64,000 bases of DNA from Apoderus coryli (GCA_911728435.2 OU452204.1:11656001-11720000), one strand, 5' to 3'; positions 12,238 to 22,235 are shown, counted from the stretch's first letter. Program-made: numbers and translations. The notes: generated from the sequence alone by a model not told the origin.

Positions 12238-12548
12238 AAACCAATTTGATGATGGTTTTTCAAAAACGAAACGTCGTAGTGAACATTTGTAAACGCTATT
12301 TTTTTCTCCTCAAAAAGTAACAATAAAGAAGTGCTTTTCATTTTTTTATATCTGTAAAAATAATGTCAGAAATAAATAAAAACTAAAATCGTTTTTTTCA
12401 AAAATTCTCGAAAACGGTTAAAGTTATTTTAATTTTGAAAACAGCTTTTAAAAGATGTTTAATTTGTACAACTTTTCTCTAATTTAACCGACATTGTAAC
12501 TCCTACCGTTTCCAAGATTCCAATGCTATTCCATTCTTATCTTGGACT
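12238..12548. repeat. Half copy of the 33.3 kb foldback element
   Basis: This stretch matches the outer part of the right arm of the element at 33341-34215 (shared: GATGATGGTTTTTCAAAAAC and TCGAAAACGG) and continues to the terminus with TTTCCAAGATTCCAATGCT and TCTTGGAC. Only one arm is present, so no hairpin forms here. It abuts the tRNA-Ala-like repeat. Confidence 0.7.
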
Positions 12549-13140
12549 GAGTGAATATTTAAAAAGAAACATAATATTGCATTTTGATTTTCTACCCTTA
12601 TCTCCCCTCCTGCAGAATTAAAAACGCGCCCTGGTATAACTTTCCTGTTAGAGATTAAATGACAATAATAATAACTTAAGAGAGGATCCTTTTTTCCAAA
12701 ACTTGGGCCTCTGAACGAGAATCACTTTTTTATACAATTTACAGGCTGGTTTCTGAAAAAGCACCAAGCGTAGAATTAATAAACAAAATATATTTACATA
12801 TTTCTTCTACCGATTTTCAGAGAAGTTGGTTTTGATCTTTTTGTATCGGTAAAAGAATAGGGTTTTGAAAATTTATATCAATAGTTGTCGATGACAAGGT
12901 CCCAGTATGTTTAACTCACATTTCGCAAAAACCATCGAAATCATTATAATAATTCCGCTCTCGTTTGTTTTCCTGCATCAACAAAAATATTTTTACATAA
13001 AACGCCTGCCAATTAACCTATCCCTTTTATATTTTTTACGACATCTCGCATCGCATCCGAGTACCTGGTCATTTTTTCTGCTTCTACTGCATAGTCTTTA
13101 CTTAGTTTCTTTATTTCTTTTTTGCTTCATCTCTCTCGTA
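12549..13140. other. No gene seen
   Basis: AT-rich. The plus-strand open frame that continues into 13353 has low-complexity, hydrophobic-biased composition and overlaps the promoter candidate, so I do not treat it as coding. Confidence 0.35.
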
Positions 13141-13250
13141 AAATCTACTGGAGATGAGAGAAAAAACATAACAAAACCCAAACCACATTGGCCAGGTGGA
13201 TTGACGTGCGATGTGTGGCCTTTGTGTATGCACACCCTCACTAGCCCCCA

Positions 13251-13256
13251 TATAAG
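13251..13256 (+). promoter_or_regulatory. TATA box candidate
   Basis: TATAAG preceded by CCCCA lies in a local island (about 13140-13345) that is richer in G and C than its surroundings and unlike the repeats. A start point about 30 bp downstream would fall in TTGAGAGACAAC. The island is not shared with any other place in the window. Confidence 0.35.
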
Positions 13257-13279
13257 AACGAAACAACTTTGGTTGAGAG

Positions 13280-13349
13280 ACAACACTGCGACGACTGTCA
13301 ATCAACGCAAATCAGCCAGACATCGACAGACAACGATAAAGATGAAACA
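13280..13349 (+). CDS. Possible minimal first exon (ATGAAACA then GT)
   Basis: About 60 bases of GC-richer leader end in AAAG, followed by an ATG at 13342. Two codons and two bases later comes GTGACG, a passable splice donor. This layout (TATA box, short leader, a few codons beginning ATGAAA, then an intron) is common in insect cuticle-protein and other secreted-protein genes. The sequence alone cannot show transcription. Without splicing, the frame meets TGA at 13351. I found no second exon. It is an inference from architecture only. Confidence 0.25.
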
Positions 13350-13353
13350 GTGA

Positions 13354-13769
13354 CGTATCACACAGGATTTTTTTTTTGTTTTCCGAAATTTTTGTTAATT
13401 ATTTGAATCATCTCATTTTTTGGCGTTATTTTTTGTTGAAATTCATCATGATCATTTACTAACTAGAGGCTCATTAAGCAGTAACTAGTTTAAAATTATC
13501 TCAAGTCCAGTGGCATCGCGGAAGGTGCTTTAACCCAAATATATAAATGGCGCCAATTGTAAGTTTAACACCTCAACTTATAAGGAGTTTTCCACCAGCT
13601 CACATTTAAATTTCAATAATTAAAAAAAAATAAAATGAAGAAAAAGAAATCAAAAACCATGATCAAAATTACCATTTAATTATTAATGTTGTTAGTATTT
13701 TAAGTTAATATATAATCGCAACTACAATCTGTCGCATTTAATGTAATAATAATTATACATAAGGTTACT
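13354..13769. other. No gene seen
   Basis: AT-rich sequence between the promoter candidate and the hammerhead-like motif. If the exon at 13280-13349 is real, this would be intron. Confidence 0.35.
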
Positions 13770-13818
13770 GAAGCGACTGATGATGGACGTGTAGTCCGAA
13801 ACATGTCTGGATAGTGTT
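13770..13818 (+). ncRNA. Hammerhead-ribozyme-like motif
   Basis: It has a perfect CTGATGA core, stem II GGAC/GTCC with a five-base loop, GAAAC, and ATGTC giving the GUC cleavage triplet. Stem I pairing next to the core is poor, so activity is doubtful. It lies about 30 bp upstream of the DUF4817-type transposon that begins near 13849. Confidence 0.5.
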
Positions 13819-13848
13819 AAAAGAAAAAGGTTTTAACACACATATGTA

Positions 13849-14860
13849 CTAGGTGGGCCAAAAGATATCACCCTATTGGAAGATGCTCTCATTTTTGCAA
13901 ATGGCCGCCAATGTCAAATAGGTTTTGACATTTTTGGACTAGACAGATACAGAATACAAGTGAACAAGCCATCGAGCAATAAACTTCCCAAGAACACAGA
14001 ATAATCATGTCTATTTTTTTGCGTAACAATTCGTCTGTGGTGTTGGAGCTGCGCGAATTCCGTCGCCGATTCCCCGACTGCGCCATTTCGCCACCAACCG
14101 TGAAGAGTATGGGAGCAGTTGCCAAGAGTAGTCAGCCCCGGAGCGCCCGTTCTGCCGAGAATATCGCCGCTGTTGCCGAGAATGTCGAGCTGTCTCCGGA
14201 AACATCGACCAGACGCCGTGCCACGCAATTCCACCTGAGCGGGTACGTGAACAAGCAAAACTATCGCTTCTGGGGCACCGAAAATCCACGCGTGATGCAC
14301 GAGGAACCATTACACCCGCTCAAAGTGACTGCATGGTGCGCTGTTCACGCTGGATGAGTCATCGGGCCATTTTTTTTCGAGAATGCCGCTGGCCAAACGA
14401 CAACAGTGGACGGTGCGCGCTATACGGCCATGTTACCCGAGTTTTTTCTGCCGCAATTGAACGAACTGACTGAGGGGCATGTGCATGTGCAGGACGGAAC
14501 AACGGCACACACTGCGCGAGCAACAACCAATATTCTGAAGGCAGCGTTCCCGGGTCGCCTCATCTCTCGGTTTGGTGATTTGCACTGGCCCGCAAGATCG
14601 CCCGATTTAAGCGTTACAGACTTTTTTTTTGTGGGGTTTTTTGAACTCCCGTGTTTATGTGAACAAGCCCGAGACTGTGGAAGCCCTCAAGGACAACATT
14701 CGACACGAGTGCGAGAATCTGTCGCACGAAGTTCTCGCCGAAGTGATGAAAAATGCCATAAAACCAGCCCGTATGGCAATCAATTGTGACGATGCCCATT
14801 TGGCCTAAATAATCTTCTTGACTTGACCAATAAAATTGTAAAGGTTCAAATACACATAAT
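13849..14860 (+). mobile_element. DUF4817-type Tc1/mariner-superfamily transposon, copy A, decayed
   Basis: The left end (CTAGGTGGGCCA, then ATATCACCCTATTGG) is preceded by TA and is shared with the copy at 62791. No matching right end is visible; the 3' boundary is approximate and set by the end of transposase similarity plus A/T-rich trailer. The element carries a broken transposase (13985-14805). Confidence 0.65.
13985..14805 (+). pseudogene. Transposase pseudogene, DUF4817/DDE type, copy A
   Basis: Translated pieces run in order: an N-terminal DUF4817-like helix-turn-helix part (NNSSVVLELREFRRRF; SAENIAAVAE), then the catalytic core (HLSGYVNKQNYRFW; WCAVHAG; GPFFFENAAGQ), then QDGTTAHTA carrying the second acidic residue and RSPDLSVTDFFF carrying the third. 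An internal deletion after RRRATQ removes the second half of the DNA-binding part and the segment that holds the first catalytic Asp, which the copy at 62.9 kb retains. A TGA follows the WCAVHAG segment (near 14355), and frame changes occur later near 14630. The enzyme would cut and paste DNA in the nucleus; this copy cannot encode it. The family assignment is firm and the exact ends are approximate. Confidence 0.75.
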
Positions 14861-15500
14861 CAAAAAACAGAATCGAAGTTTTTCATTTACAAAAAAAAAA
14901 AGAGCCAAATATTGTTTTGTGGAGTAGACGTGTTTTATACAAAAATAAAAAGTATTTATTTTCTCCAAATAATTCCTGTTTCTCAGGTAAAAATGTTATC
15001 TAAATATTTCACAACGTTATAGGTATCCAAGTTTTAATTAAAAGGCACACTAATTATATTTGAATATTAATTATTCATAATTAGTTCTAACGATTTCCTC
15101 ACGTATATAGTATTTATAATTAATTAAAAATAATAAATAAAGTAATTTATAAATTACTTTAGTTTCTTGTTACAATTTTATTGATTTTATTATAATTAGT
15201 TATATTAGCAATCAAAATATTAATTAATATTTTTTTAAAAATATTGCAAGGTACCCAGGTTAATTAATAGTACAAATTGTAAAATATTAAATTTATTTCT
15301 TAAGAACTGTAATTATTTAAATAATATTAAGTATATACTTGGGAAATGAAGCGCAACAAAGTACCTAAGTGAATATGATTAAATGTCATATTTTAATGAA
15401 GAATAAAAAAGTTTTGATATTTATTATATATTAACATTTTGACAATTGCTAATTTATAAATTGTATTTTTTTTTCAAGTAGGTACTTAGAAAGAAAAATA
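14861..15500. other. Extremely AT-rich stretch, no gene
   Basis: Dominated by A/T tracts and TAAT-type repeats. No open frame, terminal repeat or RNA gene was recognised. Confidence 0.5.
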
Positions 15501-15870
15501 TTGCCAGAGCTGGGATCCGAACCCAGAACCTTCCGCATGCGAAGCGCACGCTCTGTCAATGACGCCAAAACCCCTTTATCAAAAAATTACTGTATTATAT
15601 TCTAATAAGAGTTATATGTTCCAACTACGTATTTGGTGCAATTTAAAACGCTGTAAAGCAGATAAAAAATGTTTTAAAATATTATCACTCGACCCCTACT
15701 GCTATTTCAAAATTTGGCGGTTGTGTCCACCCCTATTACAGGGATAAAGCGATTTCAACCAAAAACTAATTGGTTCATCGCAAAATCATATACTAAAATT
15801 TGAGCAATTGGTAAAACGTTGAGGCTCTATCGTGGAAGACAGACACACAGGCAGACAGACTGCTTCCACC
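15501..15870 (-). repeat. Dispersed repeat with a tRNA-Ala(CGC)-like module, copy 2
   Basis: The minus strand (15574 to 15501) again has the TTCGCAT loop and a perfect T arm (CTGGG TTCGGAT CCCAG). The body (15640-15830) matches copy 1, including CACTCGACCCCTACTGCTAT and GCGATTTCAACCAAAAACTA. Its far end runs into a degenerate CAGACAGA-type microsatellite (15838-15862). T-arm complementarity is better preserved than in copy 1. Confidence 0.7.
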
Positions 15871-16454
15871 TGAAAATTGTCTCAGTCGTCTCAAGGGACT
15901 TCACAATGGTTATATCCGTCTTTATCTCAAATTTTTTTGTTGCGAATTCACAAAGCTTTCCTTATGAGTCGGTAAAGTAAAATTGTTGGAAGAATGTACA
16001 GTTCACCTCGCTGAACTCAGGACCAACTTTTAGAGAGCGTGCAAGTTTTAATAAAAACATTGAAAAAAATACATTTACAAATGACAGATCGGGAAGGCAT
16101 TGAATGAAGCTTTATAAAGAGGCATCCAAATATGTCTTAGAGAACTTCACAGAACTTCCGTCGTCCGTTCGTCGAGTCGATCAGCAGTAACAAAAAAATC
16201 ACACAAAATAAACTGTTGTATTCGAGGCACGAATAGCTCTCCATATTTAAGTGTAAAACTAATAATTTTATGACCTTTTTGTCATTTATCTAAAATTTAT
16301 ATAGTTTTTTTGTTTTAGACATCAGCTATTTTTTTTAAGTATCGGGTTTTGTTTCTTTTTCTTCTCTTTGGAGGCACTATTTATACGTACATATTTTATA
16401 TTTCAGATCTTGTATGCAAAATAGTTGAATTTTTTTATTATAAAATTTATTTTG
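15871..16454. other. No gene seen
   Basis: Sequence between the tRNA-like repeat and the tandem array. It may include a highly diverged extra unit of that array near 16310-16454. Confidence 0.35.
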
Positions 16455-17050
16455 CCTCCTTTTTTACTATTTACGAACGCCTATGTAAACAAAATTGTTA
16501 TGCTGCATGTTTTAGGTTATCTTATATCAAAGCTATATATAATTAGCCAATTTTTCTGTTATATTTGGAATTTTTTTTCTTCGTTTTTGACCATTTTTTA
16601 CACTATTTTCGAACGCCTGTGTGAACCAGTTCATTTATGTAACATGTTTTAGGTTATATTCTATTGCAACTATGAAAAATCATTCCGTATTTCGAATGAG
16701 TTTAGGTAGTATATATTTTTTTATTTTGACCCCTTTTACACTATTTACGAACGCCTATGAAAACAAGTTATTTATAACACATTTTATAGGTTATATTCTA
16801 TCAAAGCTATAAATAACTAGTCAATATTTCTACTATTTTTAAGAAGTACGTTTTTTTCTAACCTTTTTACCTCATTTTACACTTTATTCGTATGTCAATG
16901 TGGTCTAATTGTTTAGGTTAAATATTTTAGGTTACATTTAATTAAACGCACAAAAAATTAATCAACATTTCGGATAAGTTTAAGAACTATGATTTTTTTA
17001 AATTTTTGAATCCTCTTTTAAACCCCTTGCCTACGCTCAATGTTTTCCAA
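16455..17050 (+). repeat. Degenerate tandem array, unit 136-141 bp
   Basis: Unit starts can be aligned at 16455, 16591, 16730, 16870 and 17011, giving spacings of 136, 139, 140 and 141. Each unit begins with a C/T-rich run before TTTTACACTATT. The first three continue into a CGAACGCCTATG-like segment, and all of the first four then carry a TTTTAGGTTA-like segment. The fifth is partial. Units differ strongly, so the array is old. Short open frames here are by-products of the repeat. Confidence 0.75.
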
Positions 17051-17089
17051 AATCTAATCAGCTCCTTGCCATGTCCAATAGTATTTTTG

Positions 17090-17240
17090 TACCAAATTTG
17101 GTTAAAATCTGTTAAGCGGTTTTTGCGTTTTCGTGGATACAGACAGACAGACATACAGACATTTTTTTTAAAACTACTTATTTATGTATAAAATGACCAA
17201 AAACAAGTAGGTATTTCGGGTGAAATTAAAAAAAAAAAAT
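17090..17240 (+). repeat. CAGACAGA-bearing repeat, copy 1
   Basis: It contains CGTGGATACAGACAGACAGA followed by a T run and ACTACTTATTTATGTATAAA. The same order recurs at 17505-17665. The CAGA microsatellite appears to be a fixed internal part of the repeat rather than a random expansion. Confidence 0.7.
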
Positions 17241-17504
17241 TCATGAAACTAATAGTCTCCATATACGGGGGGTTAGTAAATAAGTGCGACAAACTTCAGG
17301 AGGTAATTTGACATTTCGTTGAAATATTCGTATTTAACAGAATGTTGACAGTAGCCTAATAGCGTCCGTCGCCGCGAGATGTTTTATTTTTTTGCACAAA
17401 TGCCCCCTACGATAAAAAATCAAGATAGATTTTTTATCACAAATTGAACGAGAGAAATTCTAAAATGATTTTTAATTTGAAAAATTCCAGTGGGGGACTT
17501 TTTT
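17241..17504. other. Spacer between the two CAGA-bearing repeats
   Basis: It includes a locally GC-richer stretch near 17275-17415 (GTGCGACAAACTTCAGGAGG) that may be a fragment of another element. No coding content was recognised. Confidence 0.35.
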
Positions 17505-17665
17505 TGCATATTCGTGGATACAGACAGACAGACCGACAGACTGACAGACAGACAGACTGACAGACAGACAGACATTTTTTTAAACTACTTATTTATGTAT
17601 AAAATGACCAAAAACAATTTTTCCGGTGAAATTAAAAAAAAAATCCATATAAATAATAGTCTCCA
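17505..17665 (+). repeat. CAGACAGA-bearing repeat, copy 2, expanded microsatellite
   Basis: Same order as the copy at 17090, but the CAGA run is longer (17517-17573) and interrupted by ACCG and ACTG units. It ends with the same AATAGTCTCCA-like trailer. Confidence 0.75.
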
Positions 17666-18130
17666 AATATATTATATTACATAATATGATATGAAGAGCT
17701 AAAAAACTGGTTTCACGAAGTTACCATATCTATGAGAGAGGAGGAGCCTTAGTGGATGCAAGAAGAGTTTTCAGTTGTGATGTCTGTGCTGTCACGTTCT
17801 TGTTTTTAGACCCGAATACATTACTCTATGAATTATTAATTCTAAGTTTCTCTGCACCTTGCAATGTAGCTTTCCGTATAGTTGATTGTGTAACCAATGG
17901 AGCTTTTATACCTATTAAATAAATAATTTATCTGCATTATTTTGTCTATATTATAGTATAAGTGCTTGTATTTTCCGTACTGTTATTTTTGTAGTTTCCT
18001 GGTAACAATTTAAAATTCTAGAATAATAGGTTTTGTGGCTCCTATAGAATGTCAATATTTTGAAATGTTTTCAGATAAATATATATTTATTCGAAAGAAG
18101 TAGTCCATATCGAAGTGGAGTAGAATAATT
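17666..18130. other. No gene seen
   Basis: Ordinary AT-rich sequence without recognised features. Confidence 0.35.
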
Positions 18131-18636
18131 AAATATTCTTGAAATAAAAGTCGACCTCCACACAATAAATTTTAATAAATATCTCCAACAAATTACATTT
18201 GTCACCATACATGTTTCGCAGCTCAGGGCTGCATCATCAGTGGTTATAAGAGATTCTTACGAAAAGCTATGTTATTTAACTTAGTACATATTATTTTTGG
18301 GAAATCTATTTATCAACTCACTGCGTGAAATTTTTTTTTTCTTTTTCTTTTAAGTCATAAAATAAAAAGTTTTTGTTAAAGTAAGTTTTGTTGTTAATCA
18401 TTTAAAACTAAACTAAAAAACCCAAAACTCGCATTATTCATATCACGAGGCTTACATTAGAAATAATGTGAGTTTTGGGTTTTTTAGTTTAGTTTTAAAT
18501 GATTAACAACAAAACTTAATTTAACAAAAACTTTTTATTTTATGACTTAAAAGAAAAAAAAATGTAAATGTAATTTGTTGGAGATATTTATTAAAATTTA
18601 TTGTGTGGAGGTCGACTTTTATTTCAAGAGTATTTA
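18131..18636. mobile_element. Large foldback with a hammerhead-like motif in one arm
   Basis: Outer arms (18131-18200 and 18567-18636) and inner arms (about 18332-18437 and 18462-18562) are both near-perfect inverted repeats around a 24-base loop. The left arm carries about 130 extra bases (18201-18331) that the right arm lacks, and these hold the hammerhead-like sequence. The outer arm includes GTCGACCTCCACACAATAAA. No protein is encoded. An inverted pair of partial copies of one element would explain the structure. Confidence 0.8.
18201..18248 (-). ncRNA. Hammerhead-ribozyme-like motif, well formed
   Basis: Read on the minus strand: ACCA, CTGATGA, stem II GCAG/CTGC with a loop, GAAAC, ATGTA, TGGT. 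ACCA pairs with TGGT for stem I, GUA is an allowed cleavage triplet, and ACATGT provides a self-complementary stem III. All conserved core bases of the hammerhead are present. This kind of minimal motif is known in Penelope-like elements and retrozymes. Confidence 0.7.
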
Positions 18637-19450
18637 AATATATATTTAATAAAAGCAGGGTAATATTATAACCACATAATTAAAATGTTAACATGATGTG
18701 TTATTTAAGTTAAAAAAATGGCGTTATTAAACTGAAATTTGACTTAATGTGACGAACACTGGTTCATCTACCTTAATTAATAATTGGATTTGAACGAATA
18801 ATATCTTGATCTAAGTTAAATAAAATTAGCGCGGAGTCAAGAAACTTGTTTCATGGCCATCATTCTTCCATTCCGCATTTATTTTCTGTATACCTACCTA
18901 CTCAATGAATTAACACTACTCGTTGTTCAAATCGAATAATACTTATTTCCGTTTTAAATGAGCAATAAAGCTTGACAAAGCTTATATGGTCATTTTAATA
19001 TAATGTACCTACATCGACTTTATTAAAATAATAATAATAATATGATTATTGGTTCCGTTCTTATACATTTATAAACATACGCTCCTTTAAACAAAATGTG
19101 GGTGTAAAATAAATCATTTTCACAAATGTATATTATGTATCTTATTGTAAAATATATTTATTATACGTGCACCACCTTTAACATTTTTAATGGCTTATTT
19201 CATTTCGAACCAACACTAACTAGATGTTGTTGGGTTGCCTGGTAGTGGCTCATTGGATAGGTGTTCAACGCCTTTTTGAATTATTTTAAATGCTTGAAAG
19301 AAACACTTACTGGAAGATGATTGGATGTTTGTAAATTGCTACAATAAAACTATATTCAGTTTGAATAAAGTGTTCAATTTAACTGAGCAAAATTTAAAAT
19401 CTAGATTTAAAATGAAGAAAAATATCGCCCAACCCGAGAATGCTTACATA
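18637..19450. other. No gene seen
   Basis: AT-rich. No recognisable coding or repeat boundary. Confidence 0.4.
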
Positions 19451-20720
19451 TAATAGGTTTTCCATTAAGAGTGATATGATTTATTAAAAAAAAAAACACA
19501 CTTATTGTTAAGGAAACTTAAGTTTTTTATTGAATGTGAAGTACAACTTCTAAATAAAACGTCATTCAAATGGCCTCCACGACTTCTTCTGCAGGAATGA
19601 ATTCGATGAACCCAATTTTCGAGCACTTTTTCCACTAAATCAAGTCGTATGTCAGGAATGGCACGTTCAATATTGACTTGTAAAGCTTGAAGAGAGTCTG
19701 GTTTATTTCGAAATACCAATGACTTCAAATAACCCCACAAGAAATAGTCTAATGGTGTTAAATCACAACTTCTTGAAGGCATTTCAAAATCACAATTTTT
19801 TGAAATAATCGAATCTCCAAACTTTTATCGCAATAATTCAATTGTTGCATTTCTGTGTGCCACGTAGCCCCGTCTTGCTGGAACCAAATGTTGTCAAGAT
19901 CAACTTCTTCCAAAATCGGCCATATAAAGATGGTTATCATCGATCTATACCGATCTCCATTTACAATAACGGTGTTTCGAAAGAAGTACGGACCGATGAT
20001 TCCACCAGACCAAAAACCACACCAAACTGTCAATTTAGGTGAATGTAATGGTTTTTCATGAATAATTTGTGGATTTTCTTCGCACCAGAATCGACAGTTT
20101 TGTTTATTTACCGCACCACTCAGATGAAATCGTGCCTCATCGGAGATGATTTTCTTAAATTCGTTATCGTTTTCAAGTTGTTCTAAGATAAAATCAGCAA
20201 ATTGACGACGTTTACGGTGGTCCAATGGCTTCAGTTCTTGTGTGAGAACAATTTTATACGGATGAAAACCCAAATCCTTTCTTAAAATCCGCCAGGTTGT
20301 GCTTTGAGACAGTTCCAATTGTTGAGAATGTCTTAGAATCGACAAATTGCACTCTTCAGCAACACTTGCCTGAACGGCAGCAATATTTGCATTACCTCGG
20401 GCGGTTCTTTGTCTCATTGGCACTTGAACATTATGTAAAGAAAATGCTCAAAATTTTCAACAATTCGACGAATAGCGAGCACACTTAAACGATTATTACG
20501 ACCATAAAAAGGCAAAAGCGCACGAAAAGTTGCAATTGGAGAACGATTATTTTGATAATAAAACCGAATAATTTGTAAACGTTGTTCTTGCGTATATCTC
20601 TCCATGATAAAATTGTAAACACTACTGAATACAATGACAAACAAATGACAGATCATGACATAGTACAACTAGCAGCAACGTCGCTTCAAAATCATATCCC
20701 TATTGGAAAACCTGCTATTA
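19451..20720 (-). mobile_element. DUF4817-type Tc1/mariner-superfamily transposon with both ends
   Basis: The termini form imperfect inverted repeats of about 30 bp: TAATAGGTTTTCCATTAAGA on the left, and on the right, read in reverse, TAATAGCAGGTTTTCCAATA, both followed by ATATGATTT. The length of about 1.27 kb fits a complete element with one transposase gene. Both termini survive but the gene carries two frame breaks. Confidence 0.8.
19465..20605 (-). pseudogene. Transposase, DUF4817/DDE type, two frameshifts
   Basis: Three overlapping minus-strand frames make up one transposase of about 380 residues. The first frame (from the ATG at about 20605) starts MERYTQEQRLQIIRFYYQNN, the DUF4817 helix-turn-helix. 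The second (19758-20423) continues through the second DNA-binding helix set (LSQSTTWRILRKDLGF) to ISDEARFHLSGAVNKQN (first catalytic Asp), WCGFWSGGIIGPYFF and FQQDGATWHT (second Asp). The third (19465-19782) has CDLTPLDYFLWGYLK (third acidic position) and ends near RRSRGGHLNDV. The breaks lie near 20420 and 19775. The three catalytic sites are intact in sequence, so only two small lesions separate this copy from a full frame. Family identity is clear. Confidence 0.85.
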
Positions 20721-20819
20721 GTCCATTCAAAAAGTCCATAGGATGACACATAGATGGCGTTACCAGAATTTTTTCCATATGATTTTTATTTAGTACTAAC
20801 TTTCAAACGATATGAATGA

Positions 20820-21109
20820 CAGTTTATGGGCTTTATATTTACGACTGTTTAATGTTCTTTTTTAAAAACAAGTGTAGATTTGACACAAGAGTAAGCCATC
20901 AATACAACACAAGATCAGTAAACATTAACTATCCGATACCTCGCCTGACACTCTTTGAAGGTCGCCCACATTACATGTGTATCAAACTGTTCAATGGTTT
21001 GCTAGACAACATTAAATGTCTTACAAGTGCAAAAATATTTAAGATGGAAACCAGAAAAATACTGTTAGAATTAGAACCATATTCACTGGATGACTATTTT
21101 TCCATGTAA
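20820..21109 (+). pseudogene. LINE 3'-end fragment (post-RT region)
   Basis: The plus-strand frame contains HQYNTRSVNINYPIPR, then GRPHYMCIKLFNGL and a lysine-rich FKMETRKILLELEPYS tail. This pattern (YNTR, P-x-PR, KLFN-x-LP, FK...LK...L) is typical of the extreme C-terminus of jockey/CR1-like LINE polyproteins. Only about 90 codons remain, and no RT motif is present upstream, so it is a 5'-truncated copy, as is common for LINEs. The frame has no internal stop. Confidence 0.55.
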
Positions 21110-21152
21110 ATTTATATTGTTTCTCATTGTGTGTCTGACGTGTTTCTTTTTT

Positions 21153-21300
21153 GACGTGAAAGAGAAATCGTACATAAAAGAGCTATCGAAAAGTTGGAAA
21201 ATCGCTATACTGATTGTATTGCCCTCGAGTTTTGCCAAAATTTTGTTTTTTTCTTACTTATCCTACGGATTTCTTGAATGACCTGTTATTTTCCCCCTCC
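21153..21300 (+). pseudogene. Mariner transposase C-terminal fragment
   Basis: The plus strand encodes DVKEKSYIK and, after a small frame change, AIEKLENRYTDCIALEF, the C-terminus of a classical mariner transposase. The trailer (ATTTTGTTTTTTTCTTACTT) is the same as that of the mariner at 43.1 kb, read on the opposite strand there. Both copies therefore belong to one family. Only the tail survives here. Confidence 0.7.
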
Positions 21301-21555
21301 CACATTTATTTGGGCAGCCATCGTAGTCTTCCTAAATCGGAGTCTTCCTAAACAGGACCTGCGCGGCGGGCCACTCTACTTTTGGTTTTTGTCAGAGAGT
21401 GTTGCTAGAAGCTGAAAGTTGACAATTGGTTGTTATAACCTACGCGCGAGTATTTTAAGGTTTTTACCAAACTATTACTTGTTTACAAGGAAATTGAGGG
21501 TTATAATCAAATAAATTTGGTAAAATCTCATAGATAATACCAGATAACGTATTAT
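21301..21555. other. Short region upstream of the piggyBac fragment
   Basis: It contains a small GC-rich patch near 21355-21385 (CTGCGCGGCGGGCC) of unknown origin. I could not identify a TTAA-flanked terminal repeat here. Confidence 0.3.
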
Positions 21556-22235
21556 AGATACGTATTATATTCTGTAGAACGGATTATGAAAACGAAATCC
21601 AACGTTTACAAAGATTGGATGAGAAAGTATCAACAGACAAATATATAGTTGGAGGTGATTCGGACCCTGAAGAAAATATTCTAGAAGAAAGCGACCATGA
21701 TACGAACTCAGAGCAGTCAGACCCTGATCAGAATGATGGTAGTGATGATGATTCATACGACGATGTGCCTTTGACTCAGCGCGTTGATAATTATGTGGGG
21801 AAATCTGGGATGTTGTGGTGTAAATATCCTCCGATAATCCTTACCGCAAAAACAAAACCAGTGAATATTCTAAGATTTCGTGAAGGTGCTACAAACAAAT
21901 CGAAATATGCTGTATCAGTACTAACCTACTGTAAGTTAGATTTCTCTGATGAAGGTATAGAAGATAATGTCAAGAAAATTACATTATTTGAGCAGGTACT
22001 ACCATAGACGAAATGCGGGAACGTTTTCGAGGACGTTGCGGTTTCCGGCAATACATAAAAAGCAAACCTGTCCGATATGGCATTAAAATTTTTTCTTTAG
22101 TCGGCTCACGTTCATTTTATACTTATGGAAACAGCCAGAGGGTCCTTTCTTACTAAATAATAGTTCTAGCAACGTTGTCAAGCGGCTTATTCGTCCTATT
22201 CTGGATCACACAAATTTGTTTGTGTAAATTTCATA
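21556..22235 (+). pseudogene. piggyBac-type transposase pseudogene
   Basis: The frame open from 21556 lacks an ATG and encodes ENEIQRLQRLDEKVS, then a strongly acidic stretch rich in Asp, Glu and Ser, then GKSGMLWCKYPP, a standard opening of piggyBac transposases. After about 22007 a different frame gives MRERFRGRCGFRQYIKSKP and RYGIKIFSLV, which belong to the catalytic DDE_Tnp_1_7 domain, and a third frame gives SSNVVKRLIRPILD. The fragments are in the right order but are separated by internal deletions of a few hundred codons. The protein would move elements into TTAA sites; this copy is dead. Confidence 0.75.

Noticed and set aside
12907..13353. 148-codon plus-strand open frame
   Set aside because: Hydrophobic, low-complexity start with no known domain, overlapping the promoter candidate. 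Likely chance.
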